A stretch of DNA of 41,094 nt from JAWBSP01 sp964632175 (GTDB lineage: Archaea > Hadarchaeota > Hadarchaeia > Hadarchaeales > JAWBSP01): assembly GCA_964632175.1 (NCBI GenBank), contig CAZWBJ010000009.1, positions 1 to 41,094 on the forward strand, read 5' to 3'. Position numbers and translations under genes: made by a program. Numbering within the stretch: position 1 is the stretch's first letter; each line of letters starts with the position of its first letter. Under the pieces are notes generated by a model. That model searched no databases, had not been told where the DNA came from, and was given only the letters and a program-made list of their open reading frames with translations. This document shows, one piece after another, positions 15,804 through 22,342 of this stretch.

Positions 15804-16123
15804 TACCAGCTGGTTAGGGAATCGATTAGTCTATTGTATTCCTTGATGTCTCTCAACAGCCTTGCAGTCAGGGCCTTGTACTCATCGCGCTCTCTCTGCA
15901 CCTCCAGAACCCTGTTTCTCAGTTCTCGGATTTCCTTGAGTGCCCCCCGATACCTCTGTTCAAGCTCCCTCACGCGCCCTTCGAGAGCCTCGCAGCGAAT
16001 CCTATATTCATCGCTCTGAGCCACCCTCTCTCGGAGGCTTCTAAGCATTTCCAACCGGTTTTTTGTTTCTCTGAGTTCCTCGGTTACCTTCCGCAGAGGA
16101 CTTCTATCCTCTCTTCTTTGCAT
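15803..16123 (-). CDS. Small coiled-coil protein (106 residues)
   Basis: Almost the entire protein is predicted by eye to be coiled coil, rich in Glu, Arg and Leu with heptad spacing and only one Pro, near the start. Its end, DIKEYNRLIDSLTSW, resembles the QLSEYNRLTDELAK segment of the gene upstream, which suggests the two arose by duplication. It overlaps that gene by 20 bp and the next by 3 bp. No enzyme motif is visible. It may be a structural or dimerising partner of a product of the operon. Confidence 0.7.
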   Translation of the reverse strand: MQRREDRSPLRKVTEELRETKNRLEMLRSLRERVAQSDEYRIRCEALEGRVRELEQRYRGALKEIRELRNRVLEVQRERDEYKALTARLLRDIKEYNRLIDSLTSW

Positions 16124-16436
16124 ATTTCCTCAGGACGTGGGGGTTTCTAATGACTTTGGCCAACTCGTCGGTGAGCCTGTTGTACTCTGAAAGTTGCTCA
16201 ACAAGTGCAGCGGTTTTAAGCTTACACTTCTTACAAACCGCTTGATGACTGTTCAGTTTCGCCTTCAGGTTTGCACTTAACCTTTTGTATTTGGCCACCT
16301 CAGCCCTCAGCGCCCTAGTTTGTGTTTCATACTCTGCCAGCTTCCTCTCGTACTCGGCGATTCTTCCAACAATGCCAGAAAATACAAGTCTCACCTTATC
16401 CTGCCTTTGTGCCCTCGCCATCATTATTTTTGACAT
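16104..16436 (-). CDS. Small coiled-coil protein with central CxxC (110 residues)
   Basis: Two coiled-coil stretches flank a central CKKCK motif at about residues 68-72 (HQAVCKKCKLKTAALV). A CxxC in the middle of a coiled coil is the arrangement of the Rad50 zinc hook, though the usual CPxC form is absent. The downstream segment QLSEYNRLTDELAK is shared with the 106-residue neighbour. The protein is basic near both ends. Several Met residues near the start (MSKIMMARAQRQ) make the exact start uncertain. Function unknown. Confidence 0.65.
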   Translation of the reverse strand: MSKIMMARAQRQDKVRLVFSGIVGRIAEYERKLAEYETQTRALRAEVAKYKRLSANLKAKLNSHQAVCKKCKLKTAALVEQLSEYNRLTDELAKVIRNPHVLRKYAKKRG

Positions 16437-16467
16437 TTTTAAATATCCCCGTTTGAACTAGAGCAGC

Positions 16468-17055
16468 TCAGTGAGTTTTCCCCGATTCTCTAATAAATGA
16501 TGGAGATTTTTTCACGATCCTTTCCAGCACCATCAAGCCCTTTTGATATTCCCTCAGTTCGTCCTCCCTTTTCTTTATGAGTTCCTGATATCTCTTCAGT
16601 CTGTTGCGTGAGGCCTGAAGTTTGCGCGTCAATTCCTCGATTTTGGCCTGGTGGGTCCTCTCAAGATCGGAGAGTTCGGTTTTGAGCGTTGAGAGCTGAG
16701 TGCCCAGCTCTTTGTTGATTTCTTGAGTTTCCTTGAGTTTAGAAAGCGATTCCTCCAGCTGCATCTCTAGGAGCCTGCATTTTTTCTCGTATTTCTGGTT
16801 AAGCGAGGTCAGCCTGCTTATCTCCTTTTTGGTCTCCTCTTGGAGTTCCAGAATTTTCTCTCTCACCCTCTCGACCGGCTTCCCTAGCGTTTGTTCGTAC
16901 TCTTTTAATGCATCCTCTTGCTGCGCTATCCTTGCCTTGAGTAACTCATGTTCCTCCCTTAGTTTTCTGTTTTCTTCGCGGAGTGCTTTGAGTTTCTCTC
17001 GCAGATCGCGCTCGGTTTCCGTAAGCCTTTTGTGAACTTCTCTCCATCCCACCAT
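16468..17055 (-). CDS. Coiled-coil protein, first gene of the SMC operon
   Basis: The 195 residues are nearly continuous coiled coil (for example REKLKALREENRKLREE and LKETQEINKELGTQLSTLK). There is a short break around GKPVERV and a basic C-terminal end (IVKKSPSFIRESGKTH). No domain is recognised and such sequences resemble SMC arms or myosin-like coils only in composition. The ATG follows a TATA-like element by about 23 bp, so the gene is probably leaderless and first in an operon reaching down to 11244. Confidence 0.75.
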   Translation of the reverse strand: MVGWREVHKRLTETERDLREKLKALREENRKLREEHELLKARIAQQEDALKEYEQTLGKPVERVREKILELQEETKKEISRLTSLNQKYEKKCRLLEMQLEESLSKLKETQEINKELGTQLSTLKTELSDLERTHQAKIEELTRKLQASRNRLKRYQELIKKREDELREYQKGLMVLERIVKKSPSFIRESGKTH

Positions 17056-17072
17056 CAGATTTCTTGCTCACC

Positions 17073-17082
17073 AAAAATATTC
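17073..17082 (-). promoter_or_regulatory. Promoter of the eight-gene SMC operon
   Basis: The minus strand reads GAATATTTTT centred about 23 bp before the ATG at 17055. No other gap in the operon exceeds 44 bp, so this may drive all eight genes. Confidence 0.55.
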
Positions 17083-17112
17083 CTGGTCTTTCAAATTGTT
17101 TGCCATAAGTGG

Positions 17113-17216
17113 TGCGGGGGGAGGGATTTGAACCCTCAACATTCGGATACCCGCCAACCTGGTCTTCAGTTTTGCCCCGTTGGGCCCGACACTCTCCCAG
17201 GTTGAGTTACCCCCGC
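17113..17216 (-). tRNA. tRNA-Phe(GAA) with an interrupted anticodon arm (two likely 15-nt introns)
   Basis: The minus strand gives a 7-bp acceptor stem (GCGGGGG/CCCCCGC) with discriminator A and a D arm (ACTC/GAGT, loop AACCTGGGA). The T arm is GAGGG/CCCTC with loop TTCAAAT, and there is an A15-U48 pair. The anticodon arm is 47 nt instead of 17. It contains CTGAAGA, the normal tRNA-Phe anticodon loop with GAA, at 17169-17163. Stem halves TCGGG (17189-17185) and CC plus CGA pair only if about 15 nt on each side of the loop are removed (17184-17170 and 17160-17146). That leaves a 74-nt tRNA. CCAAC and GTTGG in the two inserts can pair with each other. A CAA anticodon (Leu) with a single intron is less likely because there is no long variable arm and position 33 would be C. 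Exact splice sites are uncertain. Confidence 0.7.
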
Positions 17217-17236
17217 TCTCAAAACTTTGAAACGCG

Positions 17237-17246
17237 TTTTAAATTT
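17237..17246 (+). promoter_or_regulatory. TATA box of the NAD salvage pair
   Basis: TTTTAAATTT lies about 20 bp before the ATG at 17261, a usual archaeal promoter position. Confidence 0.55.
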
Positions 17247-17260
17247 ATCCCCAATCTCTG

Positions 17261-17797
17261 ATGGAGGCAGTGCTCGTCATAGACATGATAAGGGAATTCG
17301 TGACGGGAAAGTTTGGGTTTGAGGGAGCCAGGAGAATAGTTCCCCCCCTTAAGCGGGTTCTCACCAAGGCGAGGGAGAAGGGGGTATGCGTAATTTTCGC
17401 CTGCGACTCTCACCAAATCGGGGATCCGGAACTCTCCGTGTGGGGGGAGCACGCCATGAAGGGAACGGCAGATGCGGAAGTGATTCCCGAACTGACCCCC
17501 GCTTCAGGGGAGCTGGTGATCAAAAAGAGAACTTACAGCTCGTTTTTCGGGACGGAGCTTGAGAAGGTCTTGAGGGAGGCCGGAGTCACTCACCTCATCC
17601 TGACAGGAGTGGTTACGGATATCTGCGTCAGGCACACGGCGGCTGATGCCTTTTTCAGGGGATTCAGGCTCACGGTTCTTTCCGACTGCACCGCCTCCCC
17701 GCAGGAACTTTCGCACTCGGAGGCCCTGGATTACATGAAGAGGATGTACGGGGCGAGGATCCTGAGCTCCGGGGAACTGCTGGAGGAATGGGGATGA
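17261..17797 (+). CDS. Nicotinamidase-like isochorismatase-family hydrolase
   Basis: This 178-residue protein is an isochorismatase-fold cysteine hydrolase. The catalytic triad is visible as Asp8 (VLVIDMIREF), a Lys at 88-89 (VIKKRTYSSF) and Cys122 (TDICVRHTAADAFFRGF). Nicotinamidase metal ligands Asp49, His51 (ACDSHQ) and His64 (WGEHAMKG) are also present, which favours deamidation of nicotinamide to nicotinate over other isochorismatase reactions. The next gene, overlapping it, encodes nicotinate phosphoribosyltransferase, the following step of NAD salvage. It is likely cytoplasmic. Confidence 0.9.
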   Translation: MEAVLVIDMIREFVTGKFGFEGARRIVPPLKRVLTKAREKGVCVIFACDSHQIGDPELSVWGEHAMKGTADAEVIPELTPASGELVIKKRTYSSFFGTELEKVLREAGVTHLILTGVVTDICVRHTAADAFFRGFRLTVLSDCTASPQELSHSEALDYMKRMYGARILSSGELLEEWG

Positions 17798-18972
17798 GGT
17801 TCCACATCGCCAGCCCGGAAGAGATAAAGAAGGGTCTCACCACTGACGTGTACTTCACTAGGACCAAGGAGATCCTGGAGAGGAAGGGGATTAGGGTGAG
17901 GGCCCTGGCGGAGGTTACCTCCGGAAGGCTACCCAGAAATTGGGGCTGGGCGGTTTTGTGCGGGGTGGAGGAGGTCGCGAGCCTTTTCGAGGGTCTCCCC
18001 GTGGATGTGTACAGCCTGCCGGAGGGGACCATCTTCTCGCCTCAGGACGCCAGGGGGATGAGGGTCCCCCTGCTCACCATCGAGGGGATCTACACAGATT
18101 ATTGTCTTTACGAGACCCCCATGCTGGGAATGCTCTGCCACGCCTCGGGTGTTGCCACCATGGCCGCACGCATCCGGAAGCAGGCCTGGGGAAAGCTTCT
18201 GATTGCCTTCGGGATACGGAGGGCCCATCCCGCGCTTTCCCCCATGCTGGACAGGGCGACCTATATCGGGGGCTTTGATGGGGTCTCCAGCCTACTGGGG
18301 GCCAAAACCATCGGGAAGGAACCCATGGGGACCATGCCGCACGCCCTGATCATATGCTTTGGAGATCAGGCTAAGGCTTGGAAGGCCTTTGACGAGATCA
18401 TGCCGGCAGGCGTTCCGAGAGTGGCTCTAGTCGACACCTATTACGATGAAAAGGCTGAGGCGGTCTTAGCCCTACAGACGCTCGGCGAGAAGCTTCACGG
18501 GGTGAGGCTTGATACCCCAGCTTCCAGAAAGGGGGACTTCACAGAACTCCTGAGGGAGGTGAGATGGGAGCTGGATCTCAGGGGCGGCAAGCATGTGAAG
18601 ATAATCCTATCGGGCGGGATTGACGACTCAAACATTAAGGAGCTCTCGGAAGCGGGGGCGGATGGATTCGGTGTGGGGACCTCCATCACCAACGCCCCAG
18701 TCCTCGACCTCGCCATGGATCTGGTCGAGGTAGAGGGAAGGCCTGCCGCCAAGAGGGGAAAGCTCGGCGGGAGGAAGAAGGTCTGGAGGTGTCAGGCCTG
18801 CCTGACCACGCTTGTCCGCCTTCCGGGGGAGATGGAACCTTCCTGTCCCAAGTGCGGGGGCAAGATGGAGGAAATTCTGAAACCCTTGGTCTTGGGGGGA
18901 AAACCCTGCAGCCTTCCTTCCGTCGATGAGATAAGAGAGTACGTCCTTTCCCAGCTCCAGAAAATCCCGTAA
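17794..18972 (+). CDS. Nicotinate phosphoribosyltransferase
   Basis: The protein converts nicotinate and PRPP to nicotinate mononucleotide in NAD salvage. Family features in order are LTTDVYFTRTKEIL near the start, ETPMLGMLCHASGVAT and FGIRRAHPALSPMLDRATYIGG. Then come GTMPHALI, DTYYDEKAEAV, GVRLDTPASRKGD, and the phosphate-binding region with ILSGGIDDSNI and GADGFGVGTSI. Two CX2C pairs in the last 60 residues (CQACLTT, CPKCGGK) form a zinc ribbon typical of archaeal-type members. The chosen ATG overlaps the nicotinamidase stop (ATGA). An in-frame ATG 6 bp upstream at 17788 is also possible. Confidence 0.92.
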   Translation: MRFHIASPEEIKKGLTTDVYFTRTKEILERKGIRVRALAEVTSGRLPRNWGWAVLCGVEEVASLFEGLPVDVYSLPEGTIFSPQDARGMRVPLLTIEGIYTDYCLYETPMLGMLCHASGVATMAARIRKQAWGKLLIAFGIRRAHPALSPMLDRATYIGGFDGVSSLLGAKTIGKEPMGTMPHALIICFGDQAKAWKAFDEIMPAGVPRVALVDTYYDEKAEAVLALQTLGEKLHGVRLDTPASRKGDFTELLREVRWELDLRGGKHVKIILSGGIDDSNIKELSEAGADGFGVGTSITNAPVLDLAMDLVEVEGRPAAKRGKLGGRKKVWRCQACLTTLVRLPGEMEPSCPKCGGKMEEILKPLVLGGKPCSLPSVDEIREYVLSQLQKIP

Positions 18973-19680
18973 ACTACGCATATACGTAGAGCCTGTGAAC
19001 CGGGACGAAATATAGATTCTCCGTTGCGTGACTACGCACTACGTAGAGTCATTTCAGGCTTCCGAAAAAACTACGCACCTACGTAGAGGGTTCTCCTGAC
19101 CATGCATAGACCACAATTCACGAGTTCGAGAGTACGCAAAAGCCCATTTTTGGGTCTGGAAGACTGCCTAGTGCCGGATCTTGGACTACGCATATACGTA
19201 GAGCCGCCGGTTGCGACTACGTACCTACGTAGAGTTGATTTTCGTAGGGCTCGACGGCAGCAAGGCGTGTACCCCATCTGTGGCGGATCGCTAATCGGCT
19301 CGTTTTCGCCACCACGTCCAAGACAACCCAGCCGAGGACTACGTACCTACGTAGAGTTTAGCGAGCTGCCTGAACCAAAGGGGTCAAGACTACGTACCTG
19401 CGTGGATATGCTTCTGACGGACTACGCACCTACGTAGAGTCGCCACAAGGATCTCGGACTCGTATACACGTAGACCCGACCGAGTCGAAAGACTACGTAT
19501 ATACGTAGAGCTCCCTCCCGCTCTCAAAAGACTACGTACCTACGTAGGGGGTTCTGAGAGCGTCCGCCTCTTACAAGCTTCTGAGAATCAGACTAGTATA
19601 TACGTAGAGCCTGCACCAGCGGGAGGACTACGTACCTACGTAGAGTTGCCAAGTCATCCGGACTACGTATATACGTAGGT
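18973..19680 (+). repeat. Array of 14 directional palindromic repeats
   Basis: The consensus is about 20 bp, GACTACGTAYVTACGTAGAG, with a 16-bp palindromic core (CTACGTATATACGTAG, or the same with CC in the centre). Copies start near 18973, 19030, 19070, 19184, 19215, 19337, 19388, 19420, 19457, 19491, 19530, 19591, 19626 and 19661. All lie in one orientation judged by the flanking GA and GAG. Centre-to-centre spacing is mostly 31-41 bp, with gaps of 51-60 and 114-122 bp. The long gaps contain half-site-like pieces such as TTTTCGTAGGG near 19240, as if copies had decayed. Intervening sequences are unrelated and only about 11-20 bp in the tight parts. The array fills the gap between two converging genes and contains no convincing gene. 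It could be a set of protein-binding sites or a string of RNA hairpins. Confidence 0.92.
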
Positions 19681-19758
19681 CTTGGTTTAACGAGCGAGAC
19701 TATTGCGTGGTGCCGATGTTGGAAAGCCTCGTGAAAAATACAATTTTAATGAGGTTGG

Positions 19759-20766
19759 CTACTTCCTCCAAGGGATCTCCACTTCGTCAGTTCTCCAGCG
19801 CTGCCTCACCGCACTCTCCTCTATCTTGGTGACAGCTCCATGTTTGAAGGCAAGGATCCCCGTCCAAGCTATCATGGCACCGTTGTCCACGCAGAACTCT
19901 TGGGGGGGGACGTAGAAGCTCGCCCCCTGATCCCTGCACATCAGCTCGAGCATCTCTCTCAGCCTCCGGTTCGATGCCACTCCCCCCGTGAGCACCACTT
20001 CCCCCTTCTCGGTGTGGGCCAGCGCCCTCTCCGTCACCTCGACTAGGGCGGCAAAGGCGGTTTCCTGTAGACTGTAGCAAACGTCTTCAAGCCTCTCCCC
20101 CATCCCCACCTTTCTTATGGCCTCACTCAGGAGACCGGAAAAGGAGAGGTCCATCCCCTTGACCACGTACGGGAGGGGGATGTACCTCTCGCCCCTCTCG
20201 GCGAGCTCCTCCACCGCCGGGCCACCCCCAGTTATTCCCACCTCCCTAGCGAAGGCATCCAGGCAGTTGCCCACCGAGATGTCCAAGGTCTCCCCAAAAA
20301 CTCTGTACCTGCCCGCGTCAAAGGCTATAATTTGAGTGTTCCCCCCACTTACGTAGAGGACGACGGGATCTCTCGCCCCCGTCTGCATCCTGGCCACTTC
20401 GATATGGGCCACGCAGTGGTTCACCCCCACCAGCGGGAGTTTATAGTAAGTGGAAAGAGCCCTGGCAGCGGTGGCTCCGGTCCGCAGGCAGGGTCCGAGT
20501 CCGGGCCCCATGGAAAAGGAAATCAGGTTTAGCTGAGAAAAATCCTTGCCTGAAACCTCGAGCGCTTTTCGGATGGTTTCCGCTGCGGTTTCGCAGTGGT
20601 GGCGGGCGGCCTCTCTGGGGTGGATGCCCCCCGGTCCCCTGTAGACGCTTGAGACATTGGAGAGAATCCTTCCTTTCTCGTCCACCACACCCACCCCGAA
20701 GGTGTGTGCCGTGGACTCTATGCCGAGGGCTAAGAGAGGACTATCCCGTGACCTGCCAGTCTCCAC
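19759..20766 (-). CDS. kae1: Kae1, tRNA N6-threonylcarbamoyladenosine synthesis ATPase
   Basis: The protein is the universal Kae1/TsaD/Qri7 family member that transfers threonylcarbamoyl to A37 of ANN-decoding tRNAs within the KEOPS complex. Seen in order: LALGIESTAHTFGVG, ARHHCETAAE, FSMGPGLGPCLRTGATAAR, the metal-binding HCVAHIEVAR, VLYVSGGNTQI, SVGNCLDAFAREVG, LTGGVASNRRLREM and CVDNGAMIAWTG. It ends about 20 residues later and is not fused to Bud32, as it is in many euryarchaea. A GTG at 20766 preceded by AGGTGG is chosen. An ATG at 20817 would overlap the aIF2 gamma gene by 88 bp and adds a stretch not seen in the family. It is last in the aIF5B operon. Confidence 0.93.
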   Translation of the reverse strand: METGRSRDSPLLALGIESTAHTFGVGVVDEKGRILSNVSSVYRGPGGIHPREAARHHCETAAETIRKALEVSGKDFSQLNLISFSMGPGLGPCLRTGATAARALSTYYKLPLVGVNHCVAHIEVARMQTGARDPVVLYVSGGNTQIIAFDAGRYRVFGETLDISVGNCLDAFAREVGITGGGPAVEELAERGERYIPLPYVVKGMDLSFSGLLSEAIRKVGMGERLEDVCYSLQETAFAALVEVTERALAHTEKGEVVLTGGVASNRRLREMLELMCRDQGASFYVPPQEFCVDNGAMIAWTGILAFKHGAVTKIEESAVRQRWRTDEVEIPWRK

Positions 20767-21932
20767 CTTCCACCTACTCTCCTGCTTATCGCTACTCTCT
20801 CCCCCTGCTCCACGCATACGGGTGTCTTGAGCTTGACCTCAACCCGCTCCCCCCTGAGTTTGGTGAGGGTCCCCAAACAGGTTGAAGTTCCGACCGTGAG
20901 AACTATCATCTCGTTCGGGGAGAGGGGGGAGGATTTTTGCTCCTCAGCCGTTCCGACTATCCTCTCCATGAGATGCACCTCCAGCTCCAAGCTCTGGACG
21001 GTGGGGGGGAGCTTTCCCACCTCACCGACGATGGAGCCGGCTAATCTGTCCGCCTTGGTGAGGCTTGGATCAAGGAGGGTGCCCACTCCGATTAGTCCAC
21101 CTGGCCTTGCTTCCTGAAGGCTTGTTTTTTCGGCGCGGAGGCTGGCAACTTTGGTATACAAGGGTGTCCACCTCCCACAGGTTTCCAGTCCAGGTTTGAT
21201 TTCGATTTCCTCCCCCACTGTCAGCCTTCCCTGTTTGAGGGTTCCGCCCAGCACCCCCCCCTGCAGGTTCTCCGGCTCGGTTCCCGGATAATTCACATCG
21301 AAGGATCTTATGGTAAACATTCTTGCGGGTAGGTTCGGATCTCTGGCTGGAGTCGGGATCTCCCTCTCTAAAGTCTCGATGAGTTTGTCCAGATTAGCTT
21401 TGTGAATAGCGGAGACGGGGAGGATGGGCGCCTCGGCGTAGGGAGTTTTGGAAAGGAAGGATTTGATCTGGCGATAGTGTTCTAGGGCCTTTTCCTCCGA
21501 AACCAGCTCTATCTTGTTCTGAACCACCACGAGATTTTTGACACCCGCAATCTGAATTGCCATCAGGTGTTCCCTTGTCTGGGGCTGGGGGCAGAACTCG
21601 TTGGCGGCAATGACCAGAATGGCCCCGTCCATTACCATGGCCCCGGAGAGGACGGTTGCCATGAGCATCTCGTGCCCGGGCGCATCCACAAAGGAAACCC
21701 TCCTCTGGAACTTGGTGGGTGAGCCGCAGTAGGGACATTTCGGTTTGGTGGAATACCTCTCGCAGGAGGGGCACTTGTAGAAGGAGGTGTCGGCAAAGCC
21801 CAGCCTTATGGAAATTCCCCTCCTCAACTCCTCGCTGTGCGTGTCCGTCCACTTGCCCGTCAGGGAGGCGGTTAGAGTGGTCTTCCCGTGGTCCACGTGC
21901 CCCACCATCCCGATGTTTACCACTGCTTGCAT
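20730..21932 (-). CDS. Translation initiation factor aIF2 subunit gamma
   Basis: This 400-residue protein is the GTPase subunit of aIF2, which delivers initiator tRNA-Met to the small ribosomal subunit. It has the P-loop GMVGHVDHGKTTL, switch I region RRGISIRLGFAD, and a zinc knuckle with two CX2C pairs (YKCPSCERY, PKCPYCGS). It also has VDAPGHEMLMATVLSGAMVMDG, the NKIEL motif in place of NKxD as is normal for aIF2 gamma, and two beta-barrel domains. The ATG at 21932 follows a possible TTG one codon earlier. It lies 29 bp after eS6 and overlaps Kae1. Confidence 0.95.
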   Translation of the reverse strand: MQAVVNIGMVGHVDHGKTTLTASLTGKWTDTHSEELRRGISIRLGFADTSFYKCPSCERYSTKPKCPYCGSPTKFQRRVSFVDAPGHEMLMATVLSGAMVMDGAILVIAANEFCPQPQTREHLMAIQIAGVKNLVVVQNKIELVSEEKALEHYRQIKSFLSKTPYAEAPILPVSAIHKANLDKLIETLEREIPTPARDPNLPARMFTIRSFDVNYPGTEPENLQGGVLGGTLKQGRLTVGEEIEIKPGLETCGRWTPLYTKVASLRAEKTSLQEARPGGLIGVGTLLDPSLTKADRLAGSIVGEVGKLPPTVQSLELEVHLMERIVGTAEEQKSSPLSPNEMIVLTVGTSTCLGTLTKLRGERVEVKLKTPVCVEQGERVAISRRVGGRWRLAGHGIVLS

Positions 21933-21961
21933 CAAACCCTACCGTGCGGTTCAAAAAGCGA

Positions 21962-22342
21962 CTAACTTGGAGGCTTGAGCAGTTCCTCGACGGGTTTCTC
22001 CCCTCGCTTCACGATCTTGGTGTTGATCTGCACAATTGCCTCGGAGATGGTGTTCCCCCTTACCTTCTTCCTTCTCCGCTCCCCTTTCCGCCTTGGCCGG
22101 TAACCGGGCCCCCTTGCAAGCAATACATTGTACCTTCCCGTACCCGTCAAATCGCTCCTCATGGGGAAGCCGTCCCTGTCCGTTCCCCCTGTGATTTGGA
22201 GCTCGTAACCCGGTAGGCCGACAATTCCGCCGTCAAAGGTGTCTCCTATCCTGAGGCCGAGGAGCCTTCTAGCCTGGGGATCTTTCACCTCGCTCTTGAA
22301 GGTTTTTCCGCTCTGCGGGTCGGAGATGTTCACCTTGAACAT
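21962..22342 (-). CDS. rps6e: Ribosomal protein eS6
   Basis: This 126-residue protein is the archaeal form of small-subunit protein eS6, lacking the eukaryotic C-terminal extension. It starts FKVNISDPQSGKTFKSEV, then GLRIGDTFDGGIVGLPGYEL, TGGTDRDGFPMRSDL, RRKGERRRKKVRGNTISEAI and ends IVQINTKIVKRGEKPVEELL. The start codon directly abuts the aIF5B stop codon (TAG then ATG), so translation is likely coupled. The order aIF5B-eS6-aIF2 gamma is common in archaea. Confidence 0.96.
   Translation of the reverse strand: MFKVNISDPQSGKTFKSEVKDPQARRLLGLRIGDTFDGGIVGLPGYELQITGGTDRDGFPMRSDLTGTGRYNVLLARGPGYRPRRKGERRRKKVRGNTISEAIVQINTKIVKRGEKPVEELLKPPS

Noticed and set aside
17113..17216. tRNA-Leu(CAA) with one canonical intron
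   Set aside because: There is no long variable arm, position 33 would be C and position 37 C, while an intact Phe loop CTGAAGA lies in the supposed intron.
18973..19680. CRISPR array
   Set aside because: Repeats are only 20 bp and palindromic throughout, intervening segments are as short as 11 bp and vary widely, and no cas gene is near.
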